From Treponema_B putidum (GTDB lineage Bacteria > Spirochaetota > Spirochaetia > Treponematales > Treponemataceae), in NCBI RefSeq assembly GCF_007830595.1, contig NZ_VLLD01000025.1: DNA of 8,080 nt. The stretch is one strand, 5' to 3'. Within the stretch, counting starts at the first letter, position 1, and every line of letters begins with the position of its first letter. The notes under the pieces are model-generated. The model searched no databases and was not told the origin of the DNA. It was given only the letters and a program-made list of their open reading frames with translations. The translations under genes were made by a program, and so were the position numbers. Shown one piece after another: positions 1 through 6,322 of this stretch.

Positions 1-1698
1 TATCCTTTTAGCCAAGACATAGAATATAAATACGGAGCGCCGGGACAAAAAGGAGCAGGGCAAGTAGTCTACAAAAAAGATGAGACGGGAGAAACGCATT
101 ACAAGTACGGTGAATTAAACGAGGTAATAAAAGAAACAAGAACCATAAACCGCTACGAAGCAGTAAGCAGCTCTGAAACAGCCTCTTTTGAATACCGCTC
201 GGATTACCTTGGGCGAATGCAAAGTATGAAATACCCCGACGGAGAAACCATAACCTACACCTACGATAAAGGCGGGCAATTAAAGGGCGTAAGCGGAGAA
301 AAAACTACAAACAAGGGTAGCATAAAATACTCTTATGTAGACAAAATCCTATATGACGAACACGCACAAAGAGTATATATAAAGTATGGAAACGGAGTAG
401 AAACAAGATATAAGTATGATGAAAAGAGGCGCTGGCTCGATACAATAGAAACCAAAAATAACCAAACCCAAGACGTCTTCCAAAAAATAAAGTACTCATT
501 TGACCCTGTCGGAAACGTATTAGGTTATAATAACGACGCAAGCACGTATGAAACAAGTCAGAGTTACACATACGATAACCTTTACCAACTGATAAGCGTA
601 GAAGGAACGAGTAACCAATACAAGGGTAAAAAGAGCTTCGGAGCAACGCCGGTAAGTATTGCAAAGTATAAACAAACATTCAGCTTTGATGCCATAGGCA
701 ATATGAAAGAAAAGCTAAGCACCACCAACATACCCGGCTCTCAAGGAAACTCCTATCCCAAGGCTGAACTTGATTACAGCCTCGACTACGAATACGACCC
801 GGCTTATGCTCATCGGCTAATCCATGCAGGAACTAGATACTATCGCTATGACGCGAACGGTAACATAACGGCAGAAAAAGACGGGCCATTCACAGATGAA
901 GAAGAGTTTACCTTTACATACTCCTATTTTGAAAATGAAGACGTCTACGGCGCCGACTACGGCTTCGGGCTTGATGCTCCAAAAGAAACGGAGCAAACCA
1001 ACCCGCAAGACCTCTTTGCCTATAGACGTAACTACACTTGGAACGAGCGTAACCTTTTAACCAAATCAAGCGACCGAAACTTTACCGTCCACTACCGCTA
1101 CGGAGACGACGGACAGCGGGCACTTAAATACACCGACGAGGGAAGAAGTGAAACCTTATATTTTAATAACTTTTTCACGATACATATCCCGACACAAGAC
1201 CAGAATAACCCGCAAGGCTTAAGGGTTCACAAGCATATCTTTGTAGGTAACTCACGGCTCGTAACCGCGATGACGCATACCGATAACAGTGGCGACAATG
1301 AAGAGCAAAAAGTCAAGCGGTACTACTACCATAGCGACCACTTAGGCAGTGCACAGTTCGTAACCGACTGGAAAGGCAGACAGTATGAGCACATCGAATA
1401 CACACCGTATGGGGAATTGTGGATAGAAGAAGTTGCTGCGGGCTTAGATAAACTGCCGTTCAGGTTTACGGGCAAGGAGTTGGATGAAGAGACAGGGCTG
1501 TATTATTATGGTGCGAGATACCTTGACCCGAAGTATAGTAGGTGGTTGTCAGGTGATCCTGCATTAGGGGAGTATATTCCTTCTTCGGGAACGGATCCGT
1601 CCAAACTTGCAGGAATGGGTGGCGTGTTTAACGTTGTAAACTTACACGTGTATCATTATGCGGGGAATAACCCTATTAAGTATGTGGATCCAGATGGG
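1..1698 (+). repeat. Long direct repeat, RHS core copy A
   Basis: This stretch aligns with 3929-5644. By eye the proteins differ at only about 30 of 560 positions. The DNA is patchier: about 15 differences in the first 220 bases, yet 29 of 69 codons differing (all silently) at 1081-1287, and a fully identical 57-base run at 1062-1118. The 18-bp length difference falls entirely in the linker between EYIP and GMGG. Homology stops abruptly right after the DPDG motif, where the unrelated tips begin. Such a core could serve as a substrate for homologous recombination between cassettes (inference). Confidence 0.9.
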
Positions 1699-2328
1699 AG
1701 ATCTACATGGATAGATCAAGATGGTCTAGTTAGAAATGTGATTAATGATGGAGATTTGAATATCTATCAATGGAGCGGGAATGGCGTTTATGAAAATATT
1801 GAAGGACCATTGTCAAAAGAGAGTGTTATTGATAATGAAAATCCATGGAAAGTAGTTGGTGAAACTCTGTTTTGGGATGCCTTTATTAGCCCCGATACCA
1901 ATAAACCAGTTGGTAAATTGATCTTAGGAGAATCTATAGATGCTTATATTGATGATCTACATGCAAAAGCGGAATCATATGGAAAAGATAAGACCTTCAG
2001 ATTATCTCTTCCTAATAAAGAATTTGATATAAAAACACAATACCCTGGCCATGAAGGTTTTTCATATCATGGTTTTTTATTTCACGGTAAATATGTAACA
2101 TTACGAGAAGCTGGCAATATTTTAGCAGGAATGAATGCTGCTCTTTTTGGTATGGAATTTGATGATTTTCAAAAAGGTGCTGGGGCATTACATGCTAAAG
2201 GCCTTTGGGGAGTTGGTATGTATAAGGTGTTTGGAAGTGTGTATGGCCCTGCTCCTAAGTATGGAGAAAATGACTATCAGTATACGCGAAGTTTATATGG
2301 ATATAATATCATCCTAAGGTCAAAATAA
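1..2328 (+). CDS. RHS/YD-repeat protein, 5'-truncated by window, with toxin-like C-terminal tip
   Basis: The reading frame is open from base 1, so the start lies upstream and only the last 775 residues are visible. An ATG at 217 lies inside the YD-repeat region and is not a plausible start. Codons 1-430 are YD-type repeats (YEYDPAYAHRL, YRYDANGNITAEK), which in the family build a hollow beta-cocoon that shields the toxin. The RHS-associated core follows from about codon 441: YYYHSDHLGSAQFVTDWKG, FTGKELDEETGLYYYGARYLDP and SRWLSGDPALGEYIP. It ends at codons 558-566 in NPIKYVDPDG, which fits the PxxxxDPxG motif where family members cleave themselves. Residues 567-775 are a variable tip described separately. 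A candidate immunity gene follows after 14 bp. The product is probably a surface or secreted toxin, or an orphan cassette if the upstream part is incomplete. RHS identity is near certain; whether it is expressed cannot be seen. Confidence 0.93.
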   Translation, partial: YPFSQDIEYKYGAPGQKGAGQVVYKKDETGETHYKYGELNEVIKETRTINRYEAVSSSETASFEYRSDYLGRMQSMKYPDGETITYTYDKGGQLKGVSGEKTTNKGSIKYSYVDKILYDEHAQRVYIKYGNGVETRYKYDEKRRWLDTIETKNNQTQDVFQKIKYSFDPVGNVLGYNNDASTYETSQSYTYDNLYQLISVEGTSNQYKGKKSFGATPVSIAKYKQTFSFDAIGNMKEKLSTTNIPGSQGNSYPKAELDYSLDYEYDPAYAHRLIHAGTRYYRYDANGNITAEKDGPFTDEEEFTFTYSYFENEDVYGADYGFGLDAPKETEQTNPQDLFAYRRNYTWNERNLLTKSSDRNFTVHYRYGDDGQRALKYTDEGRSETLYFNNFFTIHIPTQDQNNPQGLRVHKHIFVGNSRLVTAMTHTDNSGDNEEQKVKRYYYHSDHLGSAQFVTDWKGRQYEHIEYTPYGELWIEEVAAGLDKLPFRFTGKELDEETGLYYYGARYLDPKYSRWLSGDPALGEYIPSSGTDPSKLAGMGGVFNVVNLHVYHYAGNNPIKYVDPDGRSTWIDQDGLVRNVINDGDLNIYQWSGNGVYENIEGPLSKESVIDNENPWKVVGETLFWDAFISPDTNKPVGKLILGESIDAYIDDLHAKAESYGKDKTFRLSLPNKEFDIKTQYPGHEGFSYHGFLFHGKYVTLREAGNILAGMNAALFGMEFDDFQKGAGALHAKGLWGVGMYKVFGSVYGPAPKYGENDYQYTRSLYGYNIILRSK
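1699..2325 (+). other. C-terminal toxin tip domain of RHS A (possible Ntox44-like)
   Basis: These 209 residues follow the DPDG motif and share nothing with the tip of the second RHS protein. Visible motifs, numbered from window base 1, are FDIK-QYPG with D676 and K678, HGKYVTLREAGNILAGMNA with N706, a GALH motif with H731, and a YGPAP-YGE-YQY ending. From memory, this combination (FDIK, GKY-T-R-AGN-LAG-NA, GALH, YGPAP-YGE) recurs at the C-termini of many Bacteroidota and Treponema RHS proteins and may correspond to polymorphic toxin type 44, a predicted nuclease. That family name is uncertain. Conserved D, K, N and H residues would suit a metal-independent RNase, but no activity can be read from the sequence. 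The G+C content drops visibly relative to the core, as is usual for exchanged tips. Confidence 0.5.
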
Positions 2329-2330
2329 AA

Positions 2331-2338
2331 GAAGGTGG
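2331..2338 (+). promoter_or_regulatory. Ribosome binding site of the 2343 gene
   Basis: GAAGGTGG lies four bases before the ATG at 2343 and within 10 bases of the stop codon of RHS A. It supports this start and translation coupled to the toxin gene. Confidence 0.6.
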
Positions 2339-2342
2339 AATA

Positions 2343-2819
2343 ATGAAAAGGATTGTTTTTTTATTTATTATAAGTGTGTTTTTATTTTTTATATTTATAG
2401 CATATTGTATATATACAAAAAATATTTTTGATTCTGCAAGACAGATAGTCTTATTTAATCATAATAAAAATATTCTTGTACTGTCTTACCAAGAACCTCT
2501 TTTATATTATGGCTCAGGAAATAAAATTTTATATATTTATAATAATTTTTATATATTGATCGGTAAATGCCGGTATGGAGAATTTCCATTAAAAATAGGA
2601 GATATAAATAATCATGATATTGAGCTTCTGATCGAAATACCGTTTTCAAGTGCTTCCTGGGGGTCATATAAAGAATATACAATTGATTTTATTAAAAAAA
2701 ATAAAAAGATAGGAAAGTATGATATTAAATATAAAATTATTACTAAAGATGAAATCATATATATCAAAAATGAAGATATTACTGTATATGATTTGCGAAA
2801 TGATTTATTGGAAAAATGA
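2343..2819 (+). CDS. Small membrane-anchored protein, candidate immunity protein for tip A
   Basis: This 158-residue protein is not one I recognise. Residues 4-24 form one strongly hydrophobic segment (IVFLFIISVFLFFIFIAYCIY) after a short positive start (MKR), predicting an N-in anchor with the rest facing the periplasm. The remainder is rich in I, Y, K and N, with mixed strand-like segments and no catalytic motif visible. It starts 14 bp after the RHS A stop behind a good ribosome binding site, the standard place for the cognate immunity gene of a polymorphic toxin; its role rests on that position only. It is markedly AT-rich compared with the RHS core. An A8 run (2694-2701) and an A5 run (2812-2816) lie in it. 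Losing one base from the A5 run would extend the frame by about 22 residues to 2883, so the stop at 2817-2819 may be a recent frameshift. Confidence 0.6.
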   Translation: MKRIVFLFIISVFLFFIFIAYCIYTKNIFDSARQIVLFNHNKNILVLSYQEPLLYYGSGNKILYIYNNFYILIGKCRYGEFPLKIGDINNHDIELLIEIPFSSASWGSYKEYTIDFIKKNKKIGKYDIKYKIITKDEIIYIKNEDITVYDLRNDLLEK

Positions 2820-2883
2820 ATATTGTTCTGAGCAATTATTTGACGAATCAGGATATATAGATTTAAATAAATTAAGAGAATAA
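2820..2883 (+). pseudogene. Possible frameshifted C-terminal tail of the 2343 gene
   Basis: Directly after the TGA at 2817-2819, another frame reads EYCSEQLFDESGYIDLNKLRE and stops at TAA 2881-2883. This has natural-looking composition and follows on after removal of one A from the run at 2812-2816. Alternatively it is chance open frame in AT-rich DNA. No other gene is visible in these 64 bases. Confidence 0.35.
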
Positions 2884-2913
2884 ATGAAGATTAGTTATTG
2901 TCGTATACAACCA
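2884..2913 (+). pseudogene. Short open frame cut off at the repeat boundary
   Basis: An ATG follows immediately after the TAA at 2881-2883 and encodes about ten residues (MKISYCRIQP) before the conserved repeat starts. The frame continues through the repeat to 3276, but the repeat-derived part looks like translated palindromic DNA. It may be the 5' remnant of a gene replaced by the repeat; the start context (GAGAATAA) is weak. The same arrangement occurs before the second repeat copy. Confidence 0.25.
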
Positions 2914-2935
2914 AACTATCTCACTCGGACAGCGA

Positions 2936-2963
2936 TTGAAAGGGAGCAAAAGCAATTTATAAA
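2936..2963 (+). promoter_or_regulatory. Sigma70-like promoter candidate in repeat copy 1
   Basis: TTGAAA (2936-2941), a 16-base spacer and TATAAA (2958-2963) resemble a vegetative promoter. The -10 box spans the loop of the first hairpin. The second copy keeps TTGAAA, the same spacer and TATACA. It points towards the downstream RHS cassette. In AT-rich DNA such matches are common, so this is tentative. Confidence 0.3.
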
Positions 2964-2976
2964 AATTGCTTTTGCT
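2945..2976 (+). other. Perfect 14-bp hairpin 1 of repeat copy 1
   Basis: AGCAAAAGCAATTT pairs with AAATTGCTTTTGCT around a four-base loop. No T-run follows, so it is not a typical intrinsic terminator. The stem is identical in the second copy (7390-7421). Confidence 0.8.
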
Positions 2977-2980
2977 GTAC

Positions 2981-3010
2981 ATCTTTCCGCAGTAATTTAT
3001 GCGGAAAGAT
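2981..3010 (+). other. Hairpin 2 of repeat copy 1
   Basis: ATCTTTCCGCA pairs with TGCGGAAAGAT (11 bp, loop of 8). In copy 2 the stem gains a twelfth G-C pair through an A to C change on the 3' arm. Confidence 0.8.
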
Positions 3011-3044
3011 ACCGAAGCGATAGCGGAGCCCTGAAAAGCGCGGT

Positions 3045-3088
3045 GCTGTATTTTGTTTTCTTCATGATAATAATAAACAAAATGCAGC
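3045..3088 (+). other. Central covarying hairpin of repeat copy 1
   Basis: GCTGTATTTTGTTT (3045-3058) pairs with AAACAAAATGCAGC (3075-3088) in 14 pairs, one of them T-G. An outer T-A pair (3044/3089), a two-base bulge and GCGG/CCGC (3040-3043 with 3092-3095) extend it. The same stem in copy 2 has a different sequence but pairs perfectly, so pairing is kept while bases change. Confidence 0.8.
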
Positions 3089-3208
3089 AGTCCGCCAAAA
3101 GAAAACTATTACTAAACAGCCCCACTGACATGCCTTTTGGAAATAGGTGGAGCAGATACAAGGAGCCTAGTAAAAATAAAGCGGAGGCGTATCTGGTATA
3201 CGTCGAGC

Positions 3209-6200
3209 ATGACAGTAATCCACGACGGTCTGGGAAGAATAAACTACACAGCAAAAGAAGGAGAAGTGTACATTGACGGAACCGCTGACCAAACCCAAAC
3301 AGGCTGGAACATCTCAAGTGTAATCAACTACGACAAGGCAGGACGAAAGAGCGAAGAAGGAATGCCCTTCTTTTACGTAGGAAACTTAGAAAGCGATTTA
3401 AAAACCGTCTCATCGTATGAGGCGATAGAACAGTTTTATGAACTAAATAATTTTACAACGATAAGAAACGGAACAAAATACGAGTATGACGATATAGATA
3501 GGAACATTCTAACCACGCTTCCAGACGGGAACACACAAAGAAATGAATACTCGATAGACGCTTCGCTTCAAATAACAAAGGCAATAGACCCGTTAGAAAA
3601 CATAAGCATAAGCAAAAAAGACGCACGGGGAAACATACGGGAAGTAGAACGCTTAGATAAAAATAATAGCCTCCTTACAAAGGCAAAATACGAATACTCT
3701 GTATTAGGAGAAATGCTGCGAGCATACGATGCAAAGGATAACCTTTTATCGGTAACGTATGACCTGCTTGGAAGAAGAACCGCATTAGAAAGCAAGGACA
3801 CCGGCAAAAAAGAATGGATATACGACGATAAAGGACGGCTTTATGCAGAAACGGATTCGGTATTAAAAAACAAAGCTGCCGAAATAAGATACGAATACGA
3901 CGGCTTTGACCGCATAGTAAAAACAGACTATCCTTTTAGCCAAGACATAGAATATAAATACGGAGTGCCCGGACAAAAAGGAGCAGGGCAAATAGTCTAC
4001 AAAAAAGATGAGACGGGAGAGACTCACTACAATTACGGAAACTTGAACGAGGTAATAAAAGAAACAAGAACCATAAACCGCTACGAAGCAGTAAGCAGCC
4101 CCGAAACAGCCTCTTTTGAATACCGCTCCGACTACCTTGGGCGAATGCAAAGTATGAAATACCCTGACGGGGAAACAATAACCTACACCTACGATAAAGG
4201 CGGACAGCTAAAGGGAGTGAGCGGAGAAAAAACTACAAACAAGGGTAGCATAAAATACTCCTACGTCGATAAAATATTGTATGACGAACATGCACAAAGA
4301 GTATACATAAAATACGGAAACGGCGTAGAAACAAGATATAGGTACGATGAAAAGAGGCGCTGGCTCGATATAATAGAAACAAAAAATACGCAAACTCAAG
4401 ACGTCTTCCAAAAAATAAAATATAATTTTGATGCGGTAGGAAATGTATTAGGCTATGCAAATGACGCAACTACCTACGAAACACAACAAACATATTCTTA
4501 TGACAATTTGTACCAGCTGATAAACGTAGAAGGAACAAGCAACCAATACAAGGGTAAAAAGAGCTTCGGCATGACACCGGTAAGTGTTGCAAAATATAAA
4601 CAAACCTTCAGCTTTGACGCTATAGGCAACATGACCAATAAAATAAGCACCACAAACATACCCGGTTCCCAAGGAAACTCGTATCCAAAAGCTGAACTTG
4701 ACTATAACCTGAATTACGAGTATGACCCTGCCTATGCACACAGGTTAATCCATGCAGGCACCCGATACTACCGCTATGATGCCAACGGCAACATCACTGC
4801 CGAAAAAGACGGACCTTTTACGGATGAAGAAGAATTTGCATTTACATACTCATACTTTGAAAATGAAGATGTCTACGGCACCGACTACGGCTTCGGCCTT
4901 GACGCCCCGAAAGAAACCGAGCAGACAAATCCTCAAGACCTTTTTGCGTATAGAAGAAATTATACATGGAACGAGCGGAACCTTTTAGTCAAATCAAGCG
5001 ACCGAAACTTTACCGTCCACTACCGCTACGGAGACGACGGACAGCGTGCACTAAAATACACAGACGAAGGCAGAAGTGAAACGCTATACTTCAATAACTT
5101 TTTCACGATACATATTCCCACACAAGACCAAAATAACCCGCAAGGACTACGGGTGCATAAACACATATTCGTGGGAAACAGCCGCCTTGTAACGGCAATG
5201 ACGCACACCGATAACCAGGGGGATAATGAGGAACAGAAGGTAAAGAGGTACTACTATCATTCAGATCACCTCGGCAGTGCACAATTTGTAACCGACTGGA
5301 AAGGCAGACAGTACGAACATATAGAGTATACGCCGTACGGAGAATTGTGGATAGAAGAAGTTGCTGCAGGATTGGATAAGTTACCGTTCAGATTTACGGG
5401 AAAAGAGCTTGATGAAGAGACTGGACTTTATTACTATGGAGCTAGATACCTTGACCCGAAGTATAGTAGATGGCTGAGTGGTGATCCTGCATTAGGTGAG
5501 TATATACCGCAAGCACCGATAAATGACAAAGCTAAAAAGCATAATGAAAATTTACCCGGAATGGGTGGGGTGTTTAATGTTGTAAACTTGCACGTGTACC
5601 ACTACGCGGGCAATAATCCGGTGAAGTATATTGATCCGGATGGAGAGAGGATATTAGATGTTGATAATTCACTTTTTCAAGGAAGTGGTGGCGATACTAT
5701 ACTTGGTGCTACGGGTTCCTCAACTATATCAGCTTATGGATGCGTCTTAACAGGGTATACAAGAATTGGAAATCATATTTCTGGAAAAAATTACAGCTTA
5801 ACAGAGACCAATAGTATTGCGGTTAGTAACAGCTTATTTGTTGCTAGAACTAATGAAAATGGAGAAGAGATATCGGCTAGAAATCTTTTATCAGTTAGCA
5901 AAGGTGTTGAATTAATAAATCTTATGACAGGTAATGCGAATTTATTTGTTATACATAAAGATTCAAAAAGTTTTAGCTATAAATCAAATTTTCTTACTGA
6001 AATAGCTGCTTATATTAATAAGTGGGGAAATAGTGGTGGAAATTATTATCTTCTTGCAAGAATAGAAAAAGGGTACTATAATTCAAATGGTAAATTTATT
6101 TCTACTGGTGGACACACTGTAAATATAAATGCGAAGTCAAACAATGTATCTAATTTGGATGATTTGCTAAATGCATTTAATATTGGTATTAATAATACTC

Positions 6201-6304
6201 AAGAAGGACATCCGACTGGTGATACTATAACAAAAAATAGTGTATGGAAGATTACACGTATTGATGTTTTACAATCCATAAAATTACCTGATAATGCTAA
6301 CTAA
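3209..6304 (+). CDS. RHS/YD-repeat protein B with C39/papain-like peptidase tip (orphan cassette)
   Basis: From ATG 3209 this encodes 1031 residues; the frame also opens at TTG 3137, but those 24 codons are repeat DNA. RHS homology begins in mid-core (TVIHDGLGRINYTAKEGEVYIDG), so the usual N-terminal part with its secretion region is missing. Neither start has a convincing ribosome binding site: GGAG at 3183-3186 is 22 bases from the ATG. YD repeats run to about base 5230, then come the RHS-associated core (YYYHSDHLGSAQFVTDWKG, GLYYYGARYLDP) and the presumed self-cleavage motif PVKYIDPDG ending at 5644. The 219-residue tip (5645-6301) is a putative cysteine peptidase. A lipoprotein gene follows after 18 bp. 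I read it as an orphan tip cassette, possibly silent until recombined onto an intact rhs gene. Many silent but few amino-acid differences from copy A argue that the core is still under selection. Confidence 0.9.
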   Translation: MTVIHDGLGRINYTAKEGEVYIDGTADQTQTGWNISSVINYDKAGRKSEEGMPFFYVGNLESDLKTVSSYEAIEQFYELNNFTTIRNGTKYEYDDIDRNILTTLPDGNTQRNEYSIDASLQITKAIDPLENISISKKDARGNIREVERLDKNNSLLTKAKYEYSVLGEMLRAYDAKDNLLSVTYDLLGRRTALESKDTGKKEWIYDDKGRLYAETDSVLKNKAAEIRYEYDGFDRIVKTDYPFSQDIEYKYGVPGQKGAGQIVYKKDETGETHYNYGNLNEVIKETRTINRYEAVSSPETASFEYRSDYLGRMQSMKYPDGETITYTYDKGGQLKGVSGEKTTNKGSIKYSYVDKILYDEHAQRVYIKYGNGVETRYRYDEKRRWLDIIETKNTQTQDVFQKIKYNFDAVGNVLGYANDATTYETQQTYSYDNLYQLINVEGTSNQYKGKKSFGMTPVSVAKYKQTFSFDAIGNMTNKISTTNIPGSQGNSYPKAELDYNLNYEYDPAYAHRLIHAGTRYYRYDANGNITAEKDGPFTDEEEFAFTYSYFENEDVYGTDYGFGLDAPKETEQTNPQDLFAYRRNYTWNERNLLVKSSDRNFTVHYRYGDDGQRALKYTDEGRSETLYFNNFFTIHIPTQDQNNPQGLRVHKHIFVGNSRLVTAMTHTDNQGDNEEQKVKRYYYHSDHLGSAQFVTDWKGRQYEHIEYTPYGELWIEEVAAGLDKLPFRFTGKELDEETGLYYYGARYLDPKYSRWLSGDPALGEYIPQAPINDKAKKHNENLPGMGGVFNVVNLHVYHYAGNNPVKYIDPDGERILDVDNSLFQGSGGDTILGATGSSTISAYGCVLTGYTRIGNHISGKNYSLTETNSIAVSNSLFVARTNENGEEISARNLLSVSKGVELINLMTGNANLFVIHKDSKSFSYKSNFLTEIAAYINKWGNSGGNYYLLARIEKGYYNSNGKFISTGGHTVNINAKSNNVSNLDDLLNAFNIGINNTQEGHPTGDTITKNSVWKITRIDVLQSIKLPDNAN
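3929..5644 (+). repeat. Long direct repeat, RHS core copy B
   Basis: Partner of the repeat at 1-1698; base 3929 corresponds to window base 1, so the shared core probably extends upstream of the window. Six extra codons relative to copy A lie in the linker between EYIP and GMGG (about 5510-5565). Similarity ends at the DPDG motif. Confidence 0.9.
5645..6301 (+). other. C-terminal toxin tip of RHS B, C39/papain-like cysteine peptidase candidate
   Basis: The tip opens with FQGSGGDTILGATGSSTISA, directly followed by YGCVLTGYTRIGN. A glutamine, then LG, then TIS-YGC-LT is the pattern of C39-like bacterial cysteine peptidases, where the Cys is the nucleophile (C869 counting from TTG 3137). About 124 residues on, GGHTVNIN supplies a candidate catalytic histidine (H993), after a strand GGNYYLLARIEKG typical of this fold. 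The downstream NSVWKITRIDVL may hold the third residue, but I cannot place it. The substrate is unknown. I am fairly confident of a papain-like fold and less sure of the exact family. The tip is AT-rich compared with the core. Confidence 0.6.
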
Positions 6305-6308
6305 CGAT

Positions 6309-6315
6309 AGGGAGA
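6309..6315 (+). promoter_or_regulatory. Ribosome binding site of the 6323 gene
   Basis: AGGGAGA lies seven bases before ATG 6323 and supports that start. It is inside the 18-bp gap after the toxin stop, so the two genes are probably cotranscribed. Confidence 0.65.
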
Positions 6316-6322
6316 ATCAAAA

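Larger units (their letters stand above)
2911..3210 (+). repeat. Structured cassette-junction repeat, copy 1
   Basis: This 300-bp non-RHS sequence recurs at 7356-7658. The copies are nearly identical except in the central hairpin and a few loop bases, and their only length difference is 3 bases in the central hairpin loop. It contains, in order: a 14-bp perfect stem (2945-2958 with 2963-2976, loop ATAA), an 11-bp perfect stem (2981-2991 with 3000-3010), a central hairpin (3045-3088), a long-range 7-bp pairing CCAAAAG/CTTTTGG (3095-3101 with 3134-3140) and a short hairpin with one G-T pair (3186-3192 with 3198-3204). It lies exactly between the immunity gene of cassette A and the RHS core of cassette B. 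No transposase, tRNA, canonical integron attC core or CRISPR structure is seen. It could be a structured RNA, a non-autonomous mobile element or a recombination site. Confidence 0.85.

Noticed and set aside
305..679. Antisense open frames inside the RHS cores, with counterparts at 4208-4469
   Set aside because: Shadows caused by codon bias of the RHS core; cysteine- and phenylalanine-rich translations with no supporting start signals.
2945..2976. Intrinsic terminator
   Set aside because: The stem is AT-rich and not followed by a T-run; GTACATC follows.
2911..3210. Integron attC site
   Set aside because: Treponema denticola is known to carry an integron, and the element folds, but I see no paired RYYYAAC/GTTRRRY core sites and it is longer and more complex than a typical attC.
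2911..3210. Group II intron domain V or IscB/IsrB-type guide RNA
   Set aside because: The terminal hairpin lacks the domain V consensus as I know it, and no reverse transcriptase or IscB-like gene is nearby. Covariance-model searches would be needed to exclude these fully.
2884..3276. 130-residue open frame spanning repeat copy 1 as an independent gene
   Set aside because: Most of it is translation of hairpin arms, differences from copy 2 are mostly non-synonymous and compensatory, and its 3' end reads RHS DNA out of frame.
2997..3317. Antisense open frame over the repeat, also present at 7508-7693
   Set aside because: Opposite strand of the palindromic repeat; no ribosome binding site and no recognisable protein features.
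1..5644. CRISPR array or short tandem repeat
   Set aside because: The regularity is YD-repeat protein sequence and a long duplicated core, without identical short repeats and spacers.
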